Shown here piece by piece: positions 37,792 to 46,938 of a DNA stretch of 64,000 nucleotides. The translations under genes and the position numbers were made by a program. The notes under the pieces were generated by a model that was given only the letters and a program-made list of their open reading frames with translations, was not told the origin of the DNA and made no database searches. This DNA is from Anaerolineaceae bacterium. Lineage in GTDB: Bacteria > Chloroflexota > Anaerolineae > Anaerolineales > UBA11657. The DNA is taken from the NCBI GenBank assembly GCA_003569365.1, contig BGOS01000016.1:93948-157947 (forward strand). The letters are read 5' to 3'. Each line of letters begins with the position of its first letter. Within the stretch, counting starts at the first letter, position 1.

Positions 37792-38615
37792 CCGCATGTT
37801 TTGGGCAACCAGTAAGTGAAAATCCCACACAGGTAATGATTGAAGCGGCTTACAAATACCACCGCCTTGAATGGCGTTACTTGACGATTGAGGTTGCACC
37901 TGATCGCTTGGCTGAGGCTGTGAGTGGAGCCCGCGCTATGGGTTTCGCCGGGTTTAATTGCACTATTCCGCACAAGGTAGCCGTTATTGCACATCTTGAT
38001 GGTTTAGGAGAATCTGCCGCAATTATGGGTGCGGTCAACTGTGTAGTGCGCCGCGGAAATGAACTGATCGGTGAGAATACCGATGGCAAGGGTTTTCTCA
38101 AATCAATCAGGGAGGTAGCGGATCCCATGGGTAAACGCGTTGTTGTTTTTGGAGCGGGTGGTGCTGCGCGCGCTATCACTGTGGAATTGGCTCTTGCTGG
38201 AGCTCAACATTTTGATCTAGTCAATCGTAGTGTTAGCCGAGGCTTGGAACTGGCAGAACTGCTTAAAAGGAAGCTGGGCGTAAGCGTGGAGTTTGCGCCT
38301 TTGACCGGTGGTTATAAGTTGCCTGAGAATTGCGACGTTGTGATTAATGCTACTTCTGTTGGGCTTTACCCTAACGGAGATGCTCGGGTAGGGTTTGACC
38401 ATTCTAGTTTGAGGCCCAGCATGGTGGTGGCTGACGTTATTCCGAATCCTCCTGATACCCAACTTGTGCGGGATGCGCGGAAGATTGGGTGTAGGGTCAT
38501 CGATGGTCTTGGAATGCTTGTAAATCAGGGTGTAATCGGAATTAAGTATTGGACGGGCCTTGATCCGGATTCTGGCGTAATGCGCAGGGCATTAGAGGCT
38601 ATTTTTGCGGAATAA
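37758..38615 (+). CDS. shikimate/quinate dehydrogenase-like protein (AroE paralogue)
   Basis: NCTIPHKVAVIAHLDGL, GENTDGKGF, VVVFGAGGAARAI, DVVINATSVGLYPN, GLGMLVNQGVIGIKYWTG; lacks the canonical SxS (GQPVSENPTQVM). Confidence 0.88.
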   Translation: MSRDFNFKQELTACFGQPVSENPTQVMIEAAYKYHRLEWRYLTIEVAPDRLAEAVSGARAMGFAGFNCTIPHKVAVIAHLDGLGESAAIMGAVNCVVRRGNELIGENTDGKGFLKSIREVADPMGKRVVVFGAGGAARAITVELALAGAQHFDLVNRSVSRGLELAELLKRKLGVSVEFAPLTGGYKLPENCDVVINATSVGLYPNGDARVGFDHSSLRPSMVVADVIPNPPDTQLVRDARKIGCRVIDGLGMLVNQGVIGIKYWTGLDPDSGVMRRALEAIFAE

Positions 38616-38880
38616 TTTGGATCATTGCGTGAATTTGTGAGGGTTCGAGGGAGGCTGAGCATCTTCGATTTTAATCGTGGGAATTCTGGTAATATTTGGT
38701 TGGGAATAAAGTTCAAGTCACGGCAGCATGCGTGACACTGCACCACGGCTCTGGTGAGGGTTGGGGCTCGGGTGCTCTGTGGTAAGCTGCTTTGCCAGCG
38801 GAGGATGCCACTCAATATTATTTAGTTGATTGCTGCGGAAATTTGAGGCGTTGTATTAGTGACTATTGGAGGACTACAAA

Positions 38881-39789
38881 ATGAAAGTTTCAAGATTGTT
38901 TAATGTATTGATGGTTGCGCTTGTGCTGTTGGTTGCCTGCTCAGCTCCGGCACCAAAAGAGATTGTCATAGGGATGACAGTTCCGGGTCTTCAGTTTCCG
39001 TTCTTTGTGATAATGAAGGATGAAGCAGACGCGGCTGCTGCTAAACTTGGCGTCAAAATAATATTTGTGGATGCCCAGAATGACTCGGCCAAACAGGCCG
39101 CAGCTGTCGAGGGCTTTGTTGCTCAGAAAGTGAGCGCAATACTGATTTCCCCCATGACAGTTGACTCGTTGGTGCCATCCATTGAGGCGGCTGTTGCTGC
39201 GGGTATTCCTGTTGCGACTGTTGACCGCAAGGCAAACACGGATAAGGTACTAATTCATGTGGGCGCGGATAACGTGGAGGGTGGGCGGGCTGCGGCGCGT
39301 TTCATCATTGATAAACTTGGTGGAAAGGGTTCTGTTATTGAGCTTGAGGGTACCCCGGGTGCGTCTCCTGCTATCGATCGCAAGAAGGGCTTTGACGAGG
39401 TAATTGGCGCCTCTAGCGTGAAAATTATCGTGAGCCAGACGGCTGAATTTAACCGAGCCAAGGGCAATAGTGTCATGGAAAACCTGATGCAGGCGTATCC
39501 AGATTTTGACGCTGTATTTGGCGCAAATGATGAGATGATCATCGGTGCAATTGAGGCTATGTCTTCGGCTGGTGTTGATCCTAAAAGCAAGGTGACGGCA
39601 GGTTTCGACGCGACCCCAGACGCCTTTGCTTATATGAAAGATGGTAGGCTCGGTGCCACTATTGATCAGTATCCAGGCCAACAGGCTGGTAAGGCGCTTG
39701 AGGTACTGGTGGATTTCATCAAGAATAAGAAATCACCTCCAGAGTCGGTGGTTTTCATTTCGCCGAAGGCTGTGACAACAGCTCCCTAG
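38881..39789 (+). CDS. sugar ABC transporter substrate-binding lipoprotein (RbsB/PBP1-like)
   Basis: Lipobox VALVLLVACSAP; IVIGMTVPGLQFPFFVIMKDEADAAAAKLG; DNVEGGRAAARFIID; SD ggagga upstream. Confidence 0.92.
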   Translation: MKVSRLFNVLMVALVLLVACSAPAPKEIVIGMTVPGLQFPFFVIMKDEADAAAAKLGVKIIFVDAQNDSAKQAAAVEGFVAQKVSAILISPMTVDSLVPSIEAAVAAGIPVATVDRKANTDKVLIHVGADNVEGGRAAARFIIDKLGGKGSVIELEGTPGASPAIDRKKGFDEVIGASSVKIIVSQTAEFNRAKGNSVMENLMQAYPDFDAVFGANDEMIIGAIEAMSSAGVDPKSKVTAGFDATPDAFAYMKDGRLGATIDQYPGQQAGKALEVLVDFIKNKKSPPESVVFISPKAVTTAP

Positions 39790-40294
39790 GTTGGTTCTTC
39801 TGCAGGGAGGTCGTGGGTGTACAAGCCAAGGCCTCCCTCTTGGTTTTCGCTGTTTCGGCACATGTCTTTGAAGTCAGAGACCAGGCACTCGGTCATGTGC
39901 ATCAATAGTGTGTGAGAAGGCCCGGTGCTCGGTCGGGTGAAATCTTTGTTAGTTGTCTGACGGCATCGCGCTGCTACTATTGGATTCATCAGCGCCACAA
40001 TTTATCCTTCTACCAAGCTCAATGTATCAATAAGAATAAGGTCATGGGTGTCCCCACTAAATTTTTGTTGAGTGCTTGCCGTCCACTGTGAGGCACTGAC
40101 CTTTGCTTAGAACCGCCTGCTACTCGGCGGGTGTAATCCGTCCGGTCTGGGCACGCCACAGTTGACTGTGCGGCTCCCCGCAAGTTACCTGTCGGAAGCC
40201 GTGTCCCCTGTCCAATTGGTGACCGATACTCTAGTTTGTTTATTGTGCCTAATGAGTATTCGACCTCTGTGCGCTTACCTGCCCCAAAAGTAAA

Positions 40295-41824
40295 ATGAGC
40301 ACACTTATGCGGATGACTGGCATTAGCAAGAGCTTTCCGGGAGTTACTGCACTGAAGCGGGTCGATTTCGAACTCAGTTACGGCGAAGTTCATGCCTTGG
40401 TGGGCGAGAATGGCGCTGGAAAGTCCACTCTTATGAAAATTCTGGCAGGTGTCTATCGTGCCGACGAAGGGGAGATTTGGCTGAAAAACCAAAGGGTTGT
40501 GCCGAAGAGCCCGAAGACGATGATTGACGCGGGAGTAAGTGTCATTTATCAAGAGCTCACGCTCATACCTTATCTGTCGGTCGCTGAAAATATATTTCTC
40601 GGTCGGGAGCCCCTTCGTTCGAATGGACTGATCGATTGGAGCGCGATGTGGCTGGAGGTGGAAAAGCTTCTGGCTCCTTTTAATTTGTTTCTCAATCCCC
40701 GGTCGGTTGTCCACTCAATTGGTCCTGCTTTCCAGCAGGTTGTCGAGATTGCGAAGGCGCTCTCTTTAAAGGCGGATATCATCGTCATGGATGAGCCGAC
40801 TGCGCCGCTCACGGGCAGCGAAGTGGCAAGGCTTTTTGAGATTATCCGGAAATTGAAAGCAGATGGGGTAGCCATCGCGTACATTTCGCATCGTTTGGAG
40901 GAGATTCATGAGGTTGCGGATCGCGTGACGGTTTTGAGGGATGGAGAGCGGATGGTGACGGCCGCACTTTCAGATTTGACCGTGGACGAAATTGTCAGTC
41001 ATATGGTCGGCCGGAAGCTTACTGAGCAATATCCAACAGTCGAGTTCCCGGCTGGGGATGAACTTATCCGAGTGGAGGGCCTGACCAAGAAGGGGACGTG
41101 CAAAGATGTGTCTTTTAGCGTGCGGAGTGGAGAGATTCTTGGATTTGCGGGGTTGGTGGGGGCGGGACGCACAGAGATTATGCAGCTGATCTATGGTTAT
41201 CGTCGCAAAGATGCAGGTCGAATCTTCCTTCGTGGTCGTGAGGTACAGCTCCGAAATACCCGTGATGCAGTGCGGTGTGGTATTGCGCTGATTCCGGAGG
41301 AAAGAAAAAAGCAGGGGCTTGTTCTTGGACTTTCAGTCATTGATAATTCGGCATTATCTATTCTCGATCTCAACACCTCGTTTGGGTTCATTAAATGGCC
41401 GGCCATAGCTCGAATAGTGGGCGAGATGGTGCGCAGTCTCGAAATTCGGACACCCTCACTTTATCAGAAGGTCAAAAATCTTTCCGGTGGCAATCAGCAA
41501 AAAATTGTGCTTTCAAAATGGTTTGCGCGCAATTGTGACGTCTATATCTTTGACGAACCAACGCGCGGCATTGATGTGGGAGCCAAAGCCGAAATTTACA
41601 AACTCCTCTTGTCCCGGGCACGCAATGGCGCTGCGATTATTCTGGTCTCCTCTGACCTTCCAGAGGTCATGAACATGGCCACTAGAATTCTTGTTGTGTT
41701 TGGTGGACAAATTGTCAAGGAGTTTCGCCGAGGGGAGGCTACCGAGGAACAGGTTATTAGTTGTGCACTCGGCCTCGAGCGGCAATCAACGGTAGAAGCC
41801 CTGGCGGCAGGAGCACACAAATGA
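40295..41824 (+). CDS. sugar ABC transporter ATP-binding protein (RbsA/MglA-like, duplicated NBD)
   Basis: 509 aa; GENGAGKSTLMKILAGVYRADEGEI; DEPTAPLTGSEV; LSGGNQQKIVLSKWFARNCDVYIFDEPTRGIDVGAK. Confidence 0.95.
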   Translation: MSTLMRMTGISKSFPGVTALKRVDFELSYGEVHALVGENGAGKSTLMKILAGVYRADEGEIWLKNQRVVPKSPKTMIDAGVSVIYQELTLIPYLSVAENIFLGREPLRSNGLIDWSAMWLEVEKLLAPFNLFLNPRSVVHSIGPAFQQVVEIAKALSLKADIIVMDEPTAPLTGSEVARLFEIIRKLKADGVAIAYISHRLEEIHEVADRVTVLRDGERMVTAALSDLTVDEIVSHMVGRKLTEQYPTVEFPAGDELIRVEGLTKKGTCKDVSFSVRSGEILGFAGLVGAGRTEIMQLIYGYRRKDAGRIFLRGREVQLRNTRDAVRCGIALIPEERKKQGLVLGLSVIDNSALSILDLNTSFGFIKWPAIARIVGEMVRSLEIRTPSLYQKVKNLSGGNQQKIVLSKWFARNCDVYIFDEPTRGIDVGAKAEIYKLLLSRARNGAAIILVSSDLPEVMNMATRILVVFGGQIVKEFRRGEATEEQVISCALGLERQSTVEALAAGAHK

Positions 41825-42753
41825 AGCTGAACCTTCAGTCTATTATCCGGTCGTACGGTATCGTGATTGCATTCGTCATGATCTGTGCTGTTATGGCCGT
41901 GCTGTCCCCTGTGTTTTTGACCGTAACAAACGTGCTGAACGTGATCCGCCAGTCGTCGATTTTTGGGATTATGGCTATTGGTATGACTTTTGTAATTCTC
42001 ACCGGAGGGATAGACCTCTCCGTTGGATCCATTCTAGCGGTTGTGGGGGCGGTGTCCGCTGGAATGTTGAAGGGTGGAATGGAACTTCTTCCCGTTGTGA
42101 GCCTGGCGTTAGCGATTGGTGTTTCCTGCGGACTTGCGAATGGAGTGTTGATCACAGTTGGCCGTATCGCTCCGTTTGTTGTAACTCTAGGTATGATGAG
42201 CATCGCGCGGAGCCTTACCCTAATCTACACAACTGGATACCCGATTAGCGGATTTGCCGGCACCTTCCGATTTATCGGAGGCGGGGATATTCTTGGGGTA
42301 CCTTTTCCCATCGTCCTCTTTTTGCTTACCGCGTCCATTGCTTGGGTCATCCTGACTCAGACCCGCATGGGACGGTATACATACGCAATTGGCGGAAACG
42401 AGGAAACTGTAAAGCTCTCCGGAATTAACGCGGACTTCTACAAGACTACCGTATACGTCATTTCAGGAATTACTGCGGCAATTAGCGCCCTTATTCTTAC
42501 TTCGCGCCTAAATTCTGCTGAGCCGATGGCAGGGCAGGGTTACGAGTTGGATGTAATCGCAGCTGTGGTAATCGGAGGGACCAGCTTGAATGGCGGGCGC
42601 GGTAGCGTCTGGGGTACTCTTGTTGGGGCCCTTCTAATTGGTGTCATCAATAATGGCATGAATCTTCTCGGTATCCCTCCATATTTTCAGCTTCTCGTGA
42701 AGGGATTTATTATTATCGGGGCTGTACTACTCGATCGACTGCGTGAGGACTAG
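41821..42753 (+). CDS. sugar ABC transporter permease (RbsC-like)
   Basis: IFGIMAIGMTFVILTGGIDLSVGSILAVVGAVSA; DVIAAVVIGGTSLNGGRGSVWGTLVGALLIGVINNGMNLL; ATGA overlap with ATPase. Confidence 0.94.
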   Translation: MKLNLQSIIRSYGIVIAFVMICAVMAVLSPVFLTVTNVLNVIRQSSIFGIMAIGMTFVILTGGIDLSVGSILAVVGAVSAGMLKGGMELLPVVSLALAIGVSCGLANGVLITVGRIAPFVVTLGMMSIARSLTLIYTTGYPISGFAGTFRFIGGGDILGVPFPIVLFLLTASIAWVILTQTRMGRYTYAIGGNEETVKLSGINADFYKTTVYVISGITAAISALILTSRLNSAEPMAGQGYELDVIAAVVIGGTSLNGGRGSVWGTLVGALLIGVINNGMNLLGIPPYFQLLVKGFIIIGAVLLDRLRED

Positions 42754-42859
42754 GCTACAGCTGACGGATAGTTATCGATACGTCCGCTGGAGTGTGTCTC
42801 GATCATGTGGAGAGTGCCGGACGCGGTATTTTCTAGCATCCGGAGTGTGGTGTGACTGA

Positions 42860-42885
42860 ATCGCGAGCCCGTCCGAGTGACGGGC
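42860..42885. repeat. 26-nt hairpin-forming repeat, copy 2 (perfect stem extended to 42889)
   Basis: ATCGCGAGCCCGTCCGAGTGACGGGC; full hairpin GCGAGCCCGTC-CGAGT-GACGGGCTCGC. Confidence 0.88.
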
Positions 42886-43070
42886 TCGCATCATTTACAG
42901 GGCTTACAACGGGTATGCTGCAAGTATCAAGCTCTGGCCAGCTTTGTGACTGCTGTTTGCTGCGGGGACTTTCGCAATAATGCGCGTGCTATAGACTTTC
43001 TTCCCAAGGGCACTGCGTAGACCCGGGGTGCGGCGGAGATTCAATTAAATTTCTGTATTGGTCGTTCCAA

Positions 43071-44840
43071 CTAAGGGCGCGATAGTTCGATGTAATTCAA
43101 CATATCATCCATTGCCTGGTTTACCAGCTGGGGTGACTTCTCCACCAGCCGAAATGGGGTCGAAAACTCGAGGCTCGGCTTATCGTCTGTGATGATTGCG
43201 GCAGCTTCGTAATAACCTTTCAGCTCCTCGCCTTCGAACAGCAGCAAATTGAATATTGCTTCAGGAGAATCCAAACCAGTTAATTGCAGATAGCTCCGGT
43301 CCTCAGAGTTCAGGAGTGCGAAACTGGTGCGCAGGGCGGCTAAGCCAAGTGCAATTGGTTTTGCAGATCCGATGATTATTAGCTCGTTGCTATTTTGTTT
43401 TGCAAGATACTGCGAACGAAGGTTATTGGTGCCCTTTATCTCGTAATCAATGTTCTCCCCTTTGCGTAAGTTGACAAACACCATTTGGTGGGGAAAAACG
43501 GAATCGAAGGTTTTGTAAAACCCCTGATATTCCTCCGGCTTTAGATCGTAGAGCGGGAACCATTGAAAATAAAGTCCGTCCGCGCTGAGCCTGCTTTTTG
43601 CAATCTCCAAAAACTCTTTGGTGAATAGCAGAGACGAGAATGATTGGTAGAGCTCCAAGGGGTGATTGGCAATGAAATCGTACTTGTTGTCTGTCCTCAA
43701 TAAGAAATGTCTGGCATCATCATAAACAATTTCGTGGTTGGCATTGAAGACTCCGGCGTTTATCATTTCGAAGAAGCCTGCTGTTTTCAGGACCTTGGGT
43801 TCGATTTCCACGGTGGTTGTCTTGGTGTGCCGGCTCAGAATGCTGGAGGAGGCCCCCGTTCCAAACCCGATGACGAGCGAGGTTTGCGCGCGCGGATTGG
43901 CTAAAACGGGCAGATACCCCAGTAATGTGCTGGTTCTTACATCGCTGAGGCGCAGGCTGCTTGATCCTTGGCCGTTCAGCAACAGCCGCTTAACTGCGCC
44001 AAATTGGCCCTGCCCGATTACAGTCACGTAGCCATAGCTGCCTTCTTCATAAAACAGGAACTTTTGGTCACCCAAGTTATTTGCATTGTAAAAGCCACAG
44101 GCTCCGCCGTTATAAAGGCTGGTGAGGCTGTAGTTACCGCAATAACTCAGACCGACAAATACCGCTAGTAGCGGTGGAGCGAAGAACTTCAGTTTGTCTG
44201 GGTGGCTGTGAAAGAGTGTCAAAACTCCCGCGCCAACATTTAGCAGGGCACCGATTATTATTGTGTATCGGACCCCCAGGTTCGGCAGCAGTATGAAACC
44301 TGCCAGCAGGGAGCCCGCAACTGCGCCTAGATTGTTGGCGGAGTACAGCTCCCCAATGCCTTTCCCGACGCTAGAGCCCACATATGATTTGGCGAGTATT
44401 GGGAAGGTTGTGCCCATGAGGGTGGTCGGTATCAGGAGCAATAACAATATGCAGCTGAATTCGGCAAAGTAATACAGTAATGGTGTTTTGATAGCGGTGA
44501 CTGTCTGCAGGATCGTGGGCAGCGTTGAGAACAGGCTGAGCAGTAACAATGCATAGGCGGCGATGCCAAATTCAACGATTGAATAGAGAAGCAATGGCCG
44601 GCCAACAGCATCGATCCAAAAGCGCATGATGAAGCTGCCAAGCGCCAATCCCAGCATGAATGCGGTCAGAATGAGCGCAACAACATACACCGTGGACTGA
44701 AGAACCGAAGTGATCGGCCTGATCCATGAAACTTGATGTGTTAGTGCAGCCATGCCAGACAGAGAAAGGGCCAGCAGCAAGAACCAGGCGGGGCGCGGCT
44801 GATGTGGCGGAGTTTGGCTAGAGTTTGTGCTGGTTTGCAT
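43071..44840 (-). CDS. membrane protein with C-terminal spermidine synthase-like (methyltransferase-fold) domain
   Basis: 589 aa; multiple TM helices (LSGMAALTHQVSW), then VIGFGTGASSSILSRH, VEIEPKVLK, ARHFLLRTDNKYDFI. Confidence 0.8.
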   Translation of the reverse strand: MQTSTNSSQTPPHQPRPAWFLLLALSLSGMAALTHQVSWIRPITSVLQSTVYVVALILTAFMLGLALGSFIMRFWIDAVGRPLLLYSIVEFGIAAYALLLLSLFSTLPTILQTVTAIKTPLLYYFAEFSCILLLLLIPTTLMGTTFPILAKSYVGSSVGKGIGELYSANNLGAVAGSLLAGFILLPNLGVRYTIIIGALLNVGAGVLTLFHSHPDKLKFFAPPLLAVFVGLSYCGNYSLTSLYNGGACGFYNANNLGDQKFLFYEEGSYGYVTVIGQGQFGAVKRLLLNGQGSSSLRLSDVRTSTLLGYLPVLANPRAQTSLVIGFGTGASSSILSRHTKTTTVEIEPKVLKTAGFFEMINAGVFNANHEIVYDDARHFLLRTDNKYDFIANHPLELYQSFSSLLFTKEFLEIAKSRLSADGLYFQWFPLYDLKPEEYQGFYKTFDSVFPHQMVFVNLRKGENIDYEIKGTNNLRSQYLAKQNSNELIIIGSAKPIALGLAALRTSFALLNSEDRSYLQLTGLDSPEAIFNLLLFEGEELKGYYEAAAIITDDKPSLEFSTPFRLVEKSPQLVNQAMDDMLNYIELSRP

Positions 44841-45453
44841 CGGTTGGACCGTGTCCGGGCAGCATTGCCAGAATTAGCAGCAGGGTTCCGGCCCCGATGT
44901 TGATCATGCCCGCAATTGTGGAAGTTGTTCTGAAACCAAATACGGGCACTAAAAGGAAGCCGCTTGCAAAAGCTCCAAGCGCGGATCCAAGGGAACTGAC
45001 TGAATAAAGGGCAGCGCTTCTGCTTCCGACCATTCGCGGTTCTCTGATCAGGAGGCTGTTCAAAAATGGCCAAATCGCTCCGAAGAGAATTGTTGGCGGC
45101 AGCAGAACGGTGAAGAAAAGCAGCAGGGTGCTGAATTGGTTGGGTGGGAGGGAAAGGTAGACACTGTTGATGGCGCTAATGAGGGTGGTGATGGATATTC
45201 CGTACAGTCCGATGCAGAACTGTATGAGTGCAAGCTGTACGAGTGGTTTATTTGTGGTGTCTGCTTGGTTGCGCAGTACAAATGCACCGATAGAGAAGCC
45301 CAGCAAAAATGCCGCAAAGATGGTGGATGTGGAGTAAAGGGTAGAGCCGAATATTGTCTGGAGCAATCTCGACCACACAACTTCATAGATCAAAGCGGTG
45401 GCGCCGGATAGTCCAAAGACCAACAAGAGTACACTGCGGTGAAGTTTGGTCAT
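44818..45453 (-). CDS. membrane protein homologous to the N-terminal TM half of the fused spermidine synthase-like family (no synthase domain)
   Basis: MTKLHRSVLLLVFGLSGATALIYEVVWSRLLQTIFGSTLYSTSTIFAAFLLGFSIGAFVL...; stops before any SpeE-like domain; overlaps the downstream gene. Confidence 0.75.
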   Translation of the reverse strand: MTKLHRSVLLLVFGLSGATALIYEVVWSRLLQTIFGSTLYSTSTIFAAFLLGFSIGAFVLRNQADTTNKPLVQLALIQFCIGLYGISITTLISAINSVYLSLPPNQFSTLLLFFTVLLPPTILFGAIWPFLNSLLIREPRMVGSRSAALYSVSSLGSALGAFASGFLLVPVFGFRTTSTIAGMINIGAGTLLLILAMLPGHGPTDANQHKL

Positions 45454-45900
45454 TGAACTGTTTGGGAAAACCAAACTGACTGAGTTTCCTGCGTGGAGTT
45501 TAAGGCTTTTTAATAACTTCGGGATAACTCGTCTGGTGGGCAAGGCAACGGCATGAGTTTTATTCAGGCAGCTTGGTTGTTGGATGATGCGGGGCGCGAG
45601 GTGCGCAAGGCCTGAGATTGCTGTGATTTGCGCGCTTGGGGCACGGCGCTGCGCAGCTGGCGAAAACGCCTTGCGCTCGCACGTGCGCATTTTCTGAGCA
45701 GCACCGATTAGTGCAACGCAAGGCAGCATCCGGAAGCCGCATACTCGCTGGGCGCCTGAATTCCGGCTGCGCAACCTCCCCGGCTGGTGACAGTGGGCAG
45801 CATAGATGACTAGACGCGGTATGGCGTGACGACAGTGCGCATGTATCCGGCGGAGTGCAGTTGGTGTTTGGGGCTGCGGGGCGCCGGTGGAGTAGTGGCG

Positions 45901-46110
45901 ATGAACGCGACAACAGGGAGATCGGTGATCGTAGTGGGCGCAGGAATGGCAAGATTGGTGGCCGCTCTGCAAGCCCAACAACTTGGCGGGCAGGTAACAC
46001 TGTTGGAAAAGGGCAACGCGCCCGGTGGTTCGTTGGCGCTATCGGGCGGTACGCTGCGGTGCGCCAGAGCTATGCAGATTTGCGCCGCCTCGTGCCACGT
46101 GGTGATAGAT
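45901..46110 (+). pseudogene. remnant of an FAD-dependent oxidoreductase N-terminus
   Basis: RSVIVVGAGMARLVAALQAQQLGGQVTLLEKGNAPGGSLALSGGTL (dinucleotide-binding motif), continuing after a frame change as QSYADLRRLVPRGD; no further domain follows. Confidence 0.6.
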
Positions 46111-46264
46111 TTGCGCGGGTCGCGGTGTATCAGCGCTGGCAGCCAGAACGGAGTGCGGCGTATCAAGTGGTGCGTTAGAATTTGGCATTGCAGCTGGCGC
46201 GGCGCGTGGGTGCGCCTGGTCGGCTTCATCACAGAGCCAGCGACGGTGCGACAGATACTGGCGC

Positions 46265-46483
46265 ATGCCGGCGAGCCAACAACTGCATTGGTCCCGCGCA
46301 ACCGAGCGACTCTGGTGTCGCGCCCAAGGGCCGGGCAGCGGCCTGGGGCTGTCGATTTTGCAGGCCATCTGCGAGCGCTATGGTGCAGTGTTGAAACTTC
46401 AGCGCTGGACCATCGGCGGACTGATGGTTTGCCTAGCACTAGCGCTGGCGCCTACGTCAAACATTCACCAACTGTCCATATAG
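46265..46483 (+). pseudogene. remnant of a sensor histidine kinase C-terminus
   Basis: RATERLWCRAQGPGSGLGLSILQAICERYGAVLKLQ: G2 box of a HATPase_c domain without the rest of the kinase. Confidence 0.65.
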
Positions 46484-46520
46484 TTTATCCGTCAGATCCG
46501 CATTCAAGCAGGGACAACAG

Positions 46521-46895
46521 ATGCCAAAACTAACGCAGATGCGCAGCGTGCTTGCTGTCAATGACCTCCAGGCCTCGGTCGCCTTCTACTGCGACCGTAT
46601 GGGCTTCGAGATTGATCTCGAAACCGAGGGCTGGTGTTTTGTCTCACGCGACAACTTCATTCTGATGCTGGGTCACTGCCCCGACGAAGTGCCCGCCAGC
46701 CAGATCAACGATCACTCCTACTTCGCCTACATCGAGGTCGACGACATCGATGCATTGCATCAGGATTTCTTGGCGCGGGGATTGTCGGCCCTCCCCGGCC
46801 CACAAAGTCAGCCCTGGGGCATGCGTGAGTTTCTAGTCAAAACGCCCGATGGCCACCGCATCATGTTTGGTCAAGCCGTGCAAAAAGTGGGCTAA
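46521..46895 (+). CDS. VOC / glyoxalase-bleomycin resistance family protein
   Basis: 124 aa; RSVLAVNDLQASVAFYCDRMGFEID..., YFAYIEVDDIDALHQDFLARG, MREFLVKTPDGHRIMFGQ. Confidence 0.88.
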   Translation: MPKLTQMRSVLAVNDLQASVAFYCDRMGFEIDLETEGWCFVSRDNFILMLGHCPDEVPASQINDHSYFAYIEVDDIDALHQDFLARGLSALPGPQSQPWGMREFLVKTPDGHRIMFGQAVQKVG

Positions 46896-46938
46896 GCCCC
46901 TGGCTAAATCATTTCTGGCGCTGCGTTAGACTGAGCGC

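Noticed and set aside
40019-40714. 231-aa minus ORF over the intergenic gap and start of the ABC ATPase gene
   Set aside because: Overlaps a certain CDS and has no recognisable domain over its length; treated only as a possible relic in the gap.
45826-46533. 235-aa ORF as an intact gene
   Set aside because: Only the first third resembles a protein family; the rest is out of frame with other recognisable fragments, so it is better described as a remnant.
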